Shown: positions 1-6,200 of the stretch, one piece after another
Layout: every line of letters starts with the position of its first letter
Position numbering within the stretch: the first letter of the stretch is position 1
Source of the DNA: Castellaniella sp034007085
GTDB taxonomy: Bacteria > Pseudomonadota > Gammaproteobacteria > Burkholderiales > Burkholderiaceae_B
Reading direction: 5' to 3'
NCBI RefSeq assembly: GCF_034007085.1
Contig: NZ_JAVERO010000098.1
Location: 1-8,414, forward strand
Length of the DNA stretch: 8,414 nucleotides
The notes under the pieces: model-generated
What the model was told of the DNA's origin: nothing
Seen by the model: only the letters and a program-made list of their open reading frames with translations
Databases searched by the model: none
Made by a program: the position numbers and the translations under genes

Positions 1-2323
1 CGGGATAGCGCATGAAATAGCGGTCGATATAGGCCTTGGCCGCTGCCCGGGTGATGCCCAGGTTGCTGGCCAGGCCGAATTCGCCCATGCCGTAGATCAG
101 GCCGAAATTGATCGCCTTGGCTGCCCGGCGATGCTCGGCATCGACTTGGTCCAGGGGCAGCCCGAAGACCTCGGCAGCGGTGGCGCGGTGGATGTCCAGC
201 CCCTGGGCAAAGGCCCGGCACAGGTTTTCATCGCCCGACACATGCGCCATCACGCGCAATTCGATCTGCGAATAGTCGGCTGACACGACCTGCCCCAGGC
301 TGGACACAAAGGCCGAACGCACGCGCCGGCCCTCGGTGGTGCGCACGGGAATGTTCTGCAGGTTCGGATCGGACGAAGCCAGCCGTCCCGTCACCACAGC
401 GGCCTGGGCATAGCGCGTATGCACCCGGCCCGTGCGCGGGTCGATCATGCGCGGCAGTTTGTCGGTATACGTGGATTTCAGCTTGGCGATGCTGCGGTAG
501 TCGAGCAGCAGGCGCGGCAAGGGATAGTCGGCGGCCAGGCGGGTCAGCACGTCCTCGTCGGTGGACGGCGCGCCGCCCGCCGTCTTGCGCAGCACCGGCA
601 ACTGCATGCGCTGGAACAGGATCTCGCCCAGCTGCTTGGGCGAATTCAGATTGAAGGGCTGGCCAGCCAGGGCATGGGCCTGGGTTTCGAGATCGATCAT
701 CTGCCGACCCAGTTCATGACTTTGCGCCGCCAGCACGCCGGCATCGATCGCCACGCCATTGCGCTCGATGCGCGTCAGCACCGCAGAAGTCTGGATTTCC
801 AGCGCGTAGATGCGATCCAGCCCGGTTTCGGCCTGGACTTTCGGGTACAGGACCTGATGCAGGCGCAAGGTGAAATCCGCGTCCTCGGCGGCATAATGCG
901 CCGCCTGGTCCAGGGCGACCTCGTCAAAGCCGATCTGGCGTGCGCCCTTGCCGCACAGGTCCTCGTAGGTCGTGCCCGTCAGCCCCAGCCATTGGATGCA
1001 CAGATCCTGCAGGTTCACGCGCCGATGGGATTGCAGCACATAGGCCTGGAGCATGGTGTCATGCTGCACCCCGCGCAGTTCGATGCCCTCGTTGGCGAAT
1101 ACATGCGCATCGTATTTGGCATGATGCAGCAGTTTGGGCGCAGCCGGATCCTGCAACCAGGGCCGCAGGCGATCGAGCACCAGCGTGTGGTCCAGCTGAT
1201 CAGGCGTGCCCGGTGCGCGGTGGCCCACCGGGACATAGGCGGCCCGGCCAGGCTCGATGGCAAACGACAGCCCCACCAGGCGGGCCGCCATGGGGTCCAG
1301 GCTGGTGGTTTCCGTATCCAGCGCCACCAGGGGCGCGGCCCGCAGCCGTGCCACCCAGTCGTCCAGAGCAGCTTCGTCGAGGATGGTCTCGTACTGCACC
1401 TCGTCGGGCGCGGGCGGCACCTCGCGGGCGGCGCGGGCATCCTGATCGGGGATGCGGTCCGGTTCGCCGGTGACCTCGCGCAGCCAGGTCCGGAAACCGT
1501 AGGTCTCGTACAGACGCACCAGCGTCTCGTGGTCGGGGGCACGCAGGCCCAGCGCCGGTGGCGCCCAGCCGGGCTCCAGTTCGCAATCCAGGCGAATGGT
1601 CAACAGTTCCCGCGTCAGGGGGAAATTGGGCGCCGCCGCACGCAGGTTCGCGCCCGCCACGCCCCGGACCTCGTCGGCGTGGGCGACCAGCGTTTCGATG
1701 TCGCCATATTCGCCCAGCCATTTGGCGGCAGTCTTGGGGCCGACCTTGTCCACGCCAGGCACATTGTCCACGGCATCGCCGGTCAGCATCAGGTAATCGA
1801 CGATGCGCTCGGGCGGCACGCCGAACTTGCGTATCACGCCCTCGCGGTCCTGGCGGTCGCCCGACATGGTGTTGATCAGTTCCACCCGGTCGTTGACCAG
1901 TTGGGCCAGGTCCTTGTCGCCCGTCGAAATGATGGTATAAAAGCCATTTTCGCCCGCCTGGCGCGCCAGGGTACCGATGATGTCGTCGGCCTCGACCCCG
2001 GGCGCCACGATCACGGTCCAACCCAACGCGGCAGCGGCCTGGTGGATCGGCTCGATCTGGGCGCGCAGGTCTTCCGGCATCGACGGCCGGTTGGCCTTGT
2101 AATCGGGGTAGAGCGTTTCCCGAAACGACCCGCCCGGCGCATCGAACACGCAAGCACCGTGGGTTGCGACGTCCTTGTAATCCTGCAGCAGCCTCCGTAA
2201 CATGGAAATCACGCCATACAGGGCTCCGGTGGGTTCACCGCGCGCATTGCGCAGATCGGGCATCGCATGATAGGCGCGGTACAGATAGCTGGATCCATCG
2301 ACGAGCAACAAGGTTTTTTTCAT
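1..2323 (-). CDS. polA: DNA polymerase I, partial (C-terminal end beyond window)
   Basis: Repair and Okazaki-fragment-processing polymerase of the cytoplasm. The visible 774 codons read from ATG at 2323. The 5' nuclease domain (about residues 1-290) shows LLLVDGSSYLYRAYHAMP, VEADDIIGT (110-118) and TGDAVDNVPG (181-190). The 3'-5' exonuclease domain (about 305-500) has DTET with D336 and E338, KYD with D405, and YAAED with Y477 and D481, so all metal-binding acids are present. The residue matching E. coli N420 is His401. The polymerase domain has TGRLASSDPNLQNIPVR (645-661), motif A DYSQIELR (683-690) and motif B RRAAKAINFGLIYG (732-745). The reading stops near E. coli residue 796, so motif C (HDE) and roughly 130 residues are missing only because the window ends. 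No clear Shine-Dalgarno precedes the start. Any promoter must lie inside the divergent neighbour, whose start codon overlaps this one by 2 bases. Identification is very secure. Confidence 0.98.
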   Translation of the reverse strand, partial: MKKTLLLVDGSSYLYRAYHAMPDLRNARGEPTGALYGVISMLRRLLQDYKDVATHGACVFDAPGGSFRETLYPDYKANRPSMPEDLRAQIEPIHQAAAALGWTVIVAPGVEADDIIGTLARQAGENGFYTIISTGDKDLAQLVNDRVELINTMSGDRQDREGVIRKFGVPPERIVDYLMLTGDAVDNVPGVDKVGPKTAAKWLGEYGDIETLVAHADEVRGVAGANLRAAAPNFPLTRELLTIRLDCELEPGWAPPALGLRAPDHETLVRLYETYGFRTWLREVTGEPDRIPDQDARAAREVPPAPDEVQYETILDEAALDDWVARLRAAPLVALDTETTSLDPMAARLVGLSFAIEPGRAAYVPVGHRAPGTPDQLDHTLVLDRLRPWLQDPAAPKLLHHAKYDAHVFANEGIELRGVQHDTMLQAYVLQSHRRVNLQDLCIQWLGLTGTTYEDLCGKGARQIGFDEVALDQAAHYAAEDADFTLRLHQVLYPKVQAETGLDRIYALEIQTSAVLTRIERNGVAIDAGVLAAQSHELGRQMIDLETQAHALAGQPFNLNSPKQLGEILFQRMQLPVLRKTAGGAPSTDEDVLTRLAADYPLPRLLLDYRSIAKLKSTYTDKLPRMIDPRTGRVHTRYAQAAVVTGRLASSDPNLQNIPVRTTEGRRVRSAFVSSLGQVVSADYSQIELRVMAHVSGDENLCRAFAQGLDIHRATAAEVFGLPLDQVDAEHRRAAKAINFGLIYGMGEFGLASNLGITRAAAKAYIDRYFMRYP
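2310..2313 (+). promoter_or_regulatory. Probable ribosome-binding site of the LOG-family gene
   Basis: AAGG ends 8 bases before the ATG at 2322. It is the best ribosome-binding candidate for this gene and favours 2322 over the next in-frame ATG at 2385, which has only a weak GCAGAG before it. The site lies inside the polA coding region, and the T tract that follows it is the complement of polA's two lysine codons. Confidence 0.5.
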
Positions 2324-2993
2324 GACGAACAATAAGGCGAAACGCGTTTCGGCCGAACAACAGATTCCCACGATTATTGCAGAGATGAGCACAGCGGCTC
2401 AGGCCTTCCAGAAAATCGGCCTGGGGGTCAGTCTGTTCGGCAGCGCGCGCATCCCTCGGGACCACCCGTTCTACGCCATGGGCATGGAACTGGGCGCACG
2501 CATTGCCCAGCTGGGCCTGCCGGTGATCGCCGGAGGCGGCCCCGGCCTGATGGAAGCCGCCAACCGCGGCGCCTTCGAGGCGGGTGGGCGCAGTGTGGGC
2601 CTGAATATCCAACTGCCCCGCGAAAAGACCAACAACCCCTATCAGACCGACAGCCTGCATTTCGAATACTTCAATTCGCGCAAGTCGGCGTTTTTCATGT
2701 ACAGCCTGGCCTATGTGGTGCTGCCCGGCGGTTTCGGCACGCTGGACGAACTGTTCGAGGCCATCACGCTGATCCAGACCATGAAACAGCCCCCCGCACC
2801 CATCATCCTGGTGGGCGTGGAATTCTGGTCCGGCCTGATGGACTGGGTGCGCAGCCAGTTGCTGGCCCATGGCATGATCGGCCCATTCGACCTCGACCTG
2901 CTGCTGGTCACCGACGATCTCGATGAAATCGTCCGCCTCATCCAGGAAGCCGCCCAGATCGAACAACGGCGCGAACCGGCACTGCCGACCTGA
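2322..2993 (+). CDS. LOG-family (TIGR00730) Rossmann-fold protein, putative nucleoside 5'-monophosphate phosphoribohydrolase
   Basis: A cytoplasmic protein of 223 residues from the lysine-decarboxylase-like/LOG family. Characterised relatives cleave the N-glycosidic bond of (cytokinin) nucleoside monophosphates, releasing base and ribose 5-phosphate. Visible marks are LGVSLFGSAR (34-43), the nucleotide-binding GGGPGLMEAANRG (71-83), SRK with Arg120, and the family signature PGGFGTLDE (135-143) ending in Glu143. Arg120 and Glu143 correspond to the expected catalytic pair. The stretch LNIQLPREKTNNPY (94-107) is typical of bacterial members. The start at 2322 is supported by AAGG 8 bases upstream, but Met22 (2385) is a possible alternative because the conserved fold begins near residue 30. 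The gene is divergent from polA with overlapping start codons. A 114-base gap without a terminator separates it from the importer, so readthrough is possible. The real substrate cannot be read from sequence; the older label 'lysine decarboxylase' is misleading. Confidence 0.93.
   Translation: MTNNKAKRVSAEQQIPTIIAEMSTAAQAFQKIGLGVSLFGSARIPRDHPFYAMGMELGARIAQLGLPVIAGGGPGLMEAANRGAFEAGGRSVGLNIQLPREKTNNPYQTDSLHFEYFNSRKSAFFMYSLAYVVLPGGFGTLDELFEAITLIQTMKQPPAPIILVGVEFWSGLMDWVRSQLLAHGMIGPFDLDLLLVTDDLDEIVRLIQEAAQIEQRREPALPT
2338..2351. repeat. 14-bp perfect palindrome near the polA/LOG divergent starts
   Basis: CGAAACGCGTTTCG is a perfect inverted repeat with no spacer. It covers codons 6-10 of the LOG-family gene and lies 15-28 bases upstream of the polA start codon on the other strand, where an operator for polA could sit. 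A 14-bp palindrome is expected by chance about once in 16 kb of random sequence, so it may be fortuitous. I do not recognise it as the site of a known regulator. Confidence 0.4.
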
Positions 2994-3094
2994 TTGCCTC
3001 GCCATAGGGTAATGCACGATGCCCCAGGACGAAGACCTGAGTTAACATCACGCCTTGTTACCGTCGGCTGGCGTCATCCGCTGCCCGGCTCTTC

Positions 3095-3099
3095 AGGAG
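3095..3099 (+). promoter_or_regulatory. Strong ribosome-binding site of the binding-protein gene
   Basis: AGGAG lies 8 bases before the ATG at 3108. It fixes the start of the periplasmic binding protein at the signal peptide and rules out the upstream in-frame TTG at 2994. It is the best Shine-Dalgarno sequence in the importer cluster. Confidence 0.85.
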
Positions 3100-3107
3100 A
3101 ACATTCG

Positions 3108-3896
3108 ATGAAAACCACCCTGCTTGGCGCCGCGCTGCTGATCGCGGCCGGCCTGATTCCCGCCGTCGGTTCCGCTGCCGACGCCAAGGAACTCAAGATC
3201 GCCACCGAAGCCGGCTACCCGCCGTTCGAATACCGCAATCCCAACGGCCAGCTCGAAGGCTTCGACATCGACATCGGCAACGAGGTCTGCAAACGAATGA
3301 ACCGCACCTGCGTGTGGATCGACCAGTCCTTCGACAGCCTGATCCCCGGTTTGCAGGCACGCAAGTTCGACCTGGCCAATTCCACCATGACCGCCACCGA
3401 GGCACGCAAAAAGGTCATCGACTTTTCCACGCCCATGTACATCGTGCCGGTCAAGCTGATGGTCAAGAAAGGCAGCGGCCTGGAACCCACCGCCGAATCC
3501 CTGAAGGGCAAGCGCGTCGGCGTCCAGCAAGGCACCACGATGGAAACCTACGCCCGCAAGCACTGGGCGCCCAAGGGGGTCGAGGTCATCGCCTACCCCA
3601 GCTACACGAACGCCTACGTGGACGTCACCGCCGGCCGTCTGGATGCCACCTTCCAGGAAGCCCAGAGCGCCGTCGATGGTTTCCTGAAAAAACCCGAAGG
3701 CGCCGACTACGAACTCGCCGCGATGACGCTGGACGACCCGATCCTGAACGAGCCCATCGCCATGGGCCTGCGCAAGGGCAACACGCTCAAGGCCGATGTG
3801 GACAAGGTCCTCAAGGCCATGCTGGCCGATGGCACGATCCAGGGCTACGCGAAAAAATATTTCGCCGATGGCCTGATCGAATTCCCCGCCCAGTGA
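3108..3896 (+). CDS. hisJ: Periplasmic basic amino acid-binding protein (HisJ/ArgT type)
   Basis: A 262-residue solute-binding protein that captures a polar or basic amino acid in the periplasm and delivers it to the HisQ-HisM-HisP complex. Residues 1-23 or 1-24 form a signal peptide (MKTT, a hydrophobic run, then GSAA). The mature part aligns without gaps through the pocket region to enterobacterial HisJ, with a 23-residue offset. Cys61 and Cys68 match its disulfide pair, Tyr37 matches Y14, Arg100 matches the carboxylate-binding R77, and Thr144 matches T121. Two pocket acids are changed: D11 is Glu34 and D161 is Glu184, and the SSLS pocket strand reads STMT (92-95). QQGTTMETYARKHWAPKG (140-157) is close to HisJ. 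Ligand choice among histidine, lysine, arginine and ornithine is therefore open, and argT would be an equally fair name. The start is set by AGGAG at 3095. I found no convincing promoter in the 114 bases upstream; TAACAT at 3043 is only a weak -10 candidate. Confidence 0.93.
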   Translation: MKTTLLGAALLIAAGLIPAVGSAADAKELKIATEAGYPPFEYRNPNGQLEGFDIDIGNEVCKRMNRTCVWIDQSFDSLIPGLQARKFDLANSTMTATEARKKVIDFSTPMYIVPVKLMVKKGSGLEPTAESLKGKRVGVQQGTTMETYARKHWAPKGVEVIAYPSYTNAYVDVTAGRLDATFQEAQSAVDGFLKKPEGADYELAAMTLDDPILNEPIAMGLRKGNTLKADVDKVLKAMLADGTIQGYAKKYFADGLIEFPAQ

Positions 3897-3923
3897 TCCT
3901 GCGCCCGCCGCGCCATGTTGCCT

Positions 3924-3939
3924 GACCGCATGGCCGGTC
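3924..3939 (+). other. Small stem-loop in the hisJ 3' region
   Basis: GACCG and CGGTC form a 5-bp stem around a 6-base loop, 28 bases after the hisJ stop codon and upstream of the strong terminator hairpin. No T tract follows, so it is not a terminator itself. It could add to 3'-end protection of the binding-protein transcript, but a stem this short may be chance. Confidence 0.25.
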
Positions 3940-3951
3940 CATCACAATCCG

Positions 3952-3995
3952 GGCGAGGCCGCCCCGGCACCCACGCCGGGGCGGCCCGCCTTTTT
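3952..3995 (+). terminator. Rho-independent terminator between hisJ and hisQ
   Basis: A perfect 12-bp GC-rich stem (3957-3968 with 3975-3986) closes a 6-base loop (ACCCAC). It is lengthened by four more pairs (3952-3955 with 3987-3990) past one bulged A at 3956. Five Ts follow directly at 3991-3995. This is a textbook intrinsic terminator for the plus strand. It ends only 17 bases before the hisQ start, so the rest of the importer operon depends on readthrough or on an unseen promoter. In binding-protein operons such an element usually lets the first gene be made in excess of the membrane genes. Confidence 0.9.
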
Positions 3996-4012
3996 GCCCA
4001 TCCCCGATTTCC

Positions 4013-4702
4013 ATGTTTCTAGACGGCTACGGCCCCCTGCTGATGGCAGGGACCTGGGTCACCATCAAGCTGGCATTGCTGTCCCTGGCTGTGGCCGTAG
4101 GGCTGGGCTTGCTGGGCGCCTGGGCCAAGCTTTCGCCTTTCTGGGGCGCGCGCCTGGCTGCCACAGCCTACACCACGCTCATCCGCGGCGTCCCGGATCT
4201 GGTGCTGATGCTGCTGATCTTCTTCAGCATGCAGATCTACCTGAACGATCTGACCGACCTGCTCGGGCTGGACCCGATCGACATCGACCCCTTCGGCGCC
4301 GGCGTGCTGACGCTGGGGTTCATCTACGGCGCCTATTTCGCCGAAACTTTCCGGGGAGCCTTCATGGCCGTGCCGCATGGCCAGATGGAAGCCGCCACGG
4401 CCTACGGCATGCGTGAATTCCAGGTCTTTCGCCGTGTGCTGTTCCCGCAGATGATGCGCCACGCCCTGCCCGGCATCGGCAACAACTGGCAGGTGCTGCT
4501 GAAATCCACCGCCCTGGTGTCCCTGATCGGCCTCTCCGATCTGGTCAAGGTCGCCCAGGATGCCGGCAACGTGACCTTCCGGGTCTTTCTGTTCATCAGC
4601 CTGACCGGGCTGATCTACCTGGCCCTGACCACCCTGTCCAACGGCATCCTGTACTGGCTGGACCGGCGTTACCATGTCGGCGTGCGCGAGGCCCAGCTAT
4701 GA
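4013..4702 (+). CDS. hisQ: Amino acid ABC transporter permease, HisQ type
   Basis: A 229-residue inner-membrane subunit that forms the transport channel with HisM and docks on the HisP dimer. It has several hydrophobic spans, the family stretch TTLIRGVPDLVLMLLIFF (54-71), and the cytoplasmic EAA loop EAATAYGMREFQVFRRVLFP (126-145) that contacts the ATPase. GIGNNWQVLLKSTALVSLIG (154-173) is nearly identical to enterobacterial HisQ, and the length (228 there) agrees. The ATG at 4013 is chosen because it gives that length. No Shine-Dalgarno is visible in the 17 bases between the terminator and the start, suggesting weak initiation. The last base of TGA and the next ATG give an ATGA overlap with hisM, so the two are translationally coupled. 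Confidence 0.94.
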   Translation: MFLDGYGPLLMAGTWVTIKLALLSLAVAVGLGLLGAWAKLSPFWGARLAATAYTTLIRGVPDLVLMLLIFFSMQIYLNDLTDLLGLDPIDIDPFGAGVLTLGFIYGAYFAETFRGAFMAVPHGQMEAATAYGMREFQVFRRVLFPQMMRHALPGIGNNWQVLLKSTALVSLIGLSDLVKVAQDAGNVTFRVFLFISLTGLIYLALTTLSNGILYWLDRRYHVGVREAQL

Positions 4703-5409
4703 TGGACGTGCTCGAACAATTCTGGCGCGCCTACCTGTACGCCAGCAACGGCAGCCCATCGGGCATGGCCGTCACCCTGTGGCTGCTGGTACTGTCGGTC
4801 TCGATGGGTTTTTTCATTTCCGTCTTCCTGGCCGTGGCCCGGGTTTCCTCGCGCCGCTGGCTGTCGGTCCCGCTGTGGGCATTCAGCTATGTCTTCCGGG
4901 GCACGCCGCTATATGTGCAGATCCTGTTCATCTACGCCGGGATCTACAGCCTGGATTTCATCAAGGACACCCCACCCCTGGCGGCATTCTTCCAGAGTGG
5001 ATTCAACTGCCTGGTGCTGGCCCTGACGCTGAATACCGTCGCCTACACGACGGAAATTTTCGCCGGCGCCATCCGCGCCACCAGTGCGGGCGAAATCGAG
5101 GCCGCACGCGCCTACGGCATGACGCGCTTTGCGATGTACCGCCGGGTGATCCTGCCCTCGGCCCTGCGCCGCGCCCTGCCGGCCTACAGCAACGAGGTCA
5201 TCCTGATGCTGCACGCCACGTCCCTGGCCTTCACCGCCACCGTACCTGATATCCTCAAGATCGCGCGGGATGCCAATTCGGCTACCTACCAGACCTTTGC
5301 ATCCTACGGGCTGGCCGCCCTGCTCTACCTGTGCCTGTCTTTCCTGCTGATCGGGCTGTTCCGCCGGTTCGAACGCCGCACGCTGGCCTATCTGGGCAAC
5401 CACCGCTAG
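4699..5409 (+). CDS. hisM: Amino acid ABC transporter permease, HisM type
   Basis: A 236-residue partner permease to HisQ in the inner membrane. Marks are SPSGMAVTLWLLVLSVSMG (19-37) at the first span, the conserved YVFRGTPLYVQ (64-74), the EAA loop EAARAYGMTRFAMYRRVILP (134-153), and ALPAYSNEVILMLH (159-172), which closely matches enterobacterial HisM, as does LAFTATVPDILKIARD (176-191). The start overlaps the hisQ stop (ATGA). GAGG at 4688-4691, 7 bases upstream, serves as ribosome-binding site. A second ATG directly follows at 4702, so the protein may begin with one methionine fewer. It is followed after 21 bases by hisP. Confidence 0.94.
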   Translation: MMDVLEQFWRAYLYASNGSPSGMAVTLWLLVLSVSMGFFISVFLAVARVSSRRWLSVPLWAFSYVFRGTPLYVQILFIYAGIYSLDFIKDTPPLAAFFQSGFNCLVLALTLNTVAYTTEIFAGAIRATSAGEIEAARAYGMTRFAMYRRVILPSALRRALPAYSNEVILMLHATSLAFTATVPDILKIARDANSATYQTFASYGLAALLYLCLSFLLIGLFRRFERRTLAYLGNHR

Positions 5410-5430
5410 AGCCTGTTCATATTGATACCC

Positions 5431-6198
5431 ATGTCCAAACTCGACGTACTCAACATCCACAAACGCTACGGCGACAACGAGGTGCTCAAGGGCGTCTCGC
5501 TGACGGCCAATGCCGGCGACGTGATCTGTATCCTGGGCTCCAGCGGCTCGGGCAAATCGACCTTCCTGCGCTGTATCAACTTCCTGGAAAAACCCAATCA
5601 GGGCTCGGTGTCGCTGAACGGCGAACTGCTGAAGATCGTCCACGACAAGCATGGCGAACCTCATGCCGCCGACCTGGACCAGCTGCGCCGCCTGCGCTCG
5701 AAACTGGCAATGGTGTTCCAGCATTTCAACCTGTGGGCGCACATGAACGTGCTGGGCAATGTGATCGAAGCCCCGATCCAGGTGCTCAAGCTGAGCCGAG
5801 CCGAGGCCACCGAGCGCGCCCGCCACTACCTGGCCAAGGTCGGCCTGGACCCCAAGGTCGAGACCCAGTACCCCTCGTCCCTGTCGGGTGGCCAGCAGCA
5901 GCGCGTGGCAATCGCCCGCGCACTGGCCATGGAGCCCGAAGTCATGCTGTTTGACGAACCGACGTCCGCCCTGGACCCGGAACTGGTCGGCGAAGTCCTG
6001 AAGGTCATGCAAAAACTGGCCGAGGAAGGCCGTACCATGCTGGTCGTCACCCATGAAATGGGCTTCGCGCGCAACCTGGCATCCCAGGTCATGTTCCTGC
6101 ACCAGGGTGTGGCAGAAGAAACCGGCACCCCGGCCGATATTTTCGACAACCCGCAAAGCCCCCGGCTGCGGCAGTTTCTATCGGGCAACCTGAAATAG
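5431..6198 (+). CDS. hisP: Amino acid ABC transporter ATP-binding protein, HisP type
   Basis: A 255-residue ATPase that dimerises on the cytoplasmic face of HisQ-HisM and powers uptake. All nucleotide-binding elements are present: Walker A GSSGSGKST (36-44), Q-loop Gln97 in MVFQHFNLW, signature LSGGQQQ (151-157), Walker B VMLFDE (171-176), D-loop SALD (179-182) and switch His208. LRCINFLEKP and TMLVVTHEMGFAR are characteristic of the polar amino acid subfamily, and NPQSPRLRQFLSG matches the HisP C-terminus. The ATG at 5431 gives the right N-terminus (family length about 257). An in-frame TTG at 5422 adds three residues and is less likely. No good Shine-Dalgarno lies before either, though AGAG at 5408-5411 sits at the end of hisM. 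The stop is 2 bases from the stop of the converging gene, and I see no hairpin with a T tract there. Confidence 0.95.
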   Translation: MSKLDVLNIHKRYGDNEVLKGVSLTANAGDVICILGSSGSGKSTFLRCINFLEKPNQGSVSLNGELLKIVHDKHGEPHAADLDQLRRLRSKLAMVFQHFNLWAHMNVLGNVIEAPIQVLKLSRAEATERARHYLAKVGLDPKVETQYPSSLSGGQQQRVAIARALAMEPEVMLFDEPTSALDPELVGEVLKVMQKLAEEGRTMLVVTHEMGFARNLASQVMFLHQGVAEETGTPADIFDNPQSPRLRQFLSGNLK

Positions 6199-6200
6199 GA

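Noticed and set aside
419..2200. A 593-codon plus-strand open frame
   Set aside because: It lies entirely antisense to polA, whose protein has every expected motif. Its translation has low-complexity, Gln/Arg/His-rich composition typical of the opposite strand of high-GC genes.
3069..3084. A possible sigma-54 (-24/-12) promoter before hisJ, TGGCGT ... CTGC
   Set aside because: The GG and GC dinucleotides are separated by 11 bases instead of the strict 10, and the -12 element lacks TTGC.
2994..3107. An N-terminal extension of the binding protein from TTG at 2994
   Set aside because: It would put 38 polar residues before a clear signal peptide, and AGGAG at 3095 is correctly spaced for the ATG at 3108.
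4909..6156. A 415-codon minus-strand open frame across hisM and hisP
   Set aside because: It is antisense to two well-supported transporter genes and its translation shows no recognisable domain.
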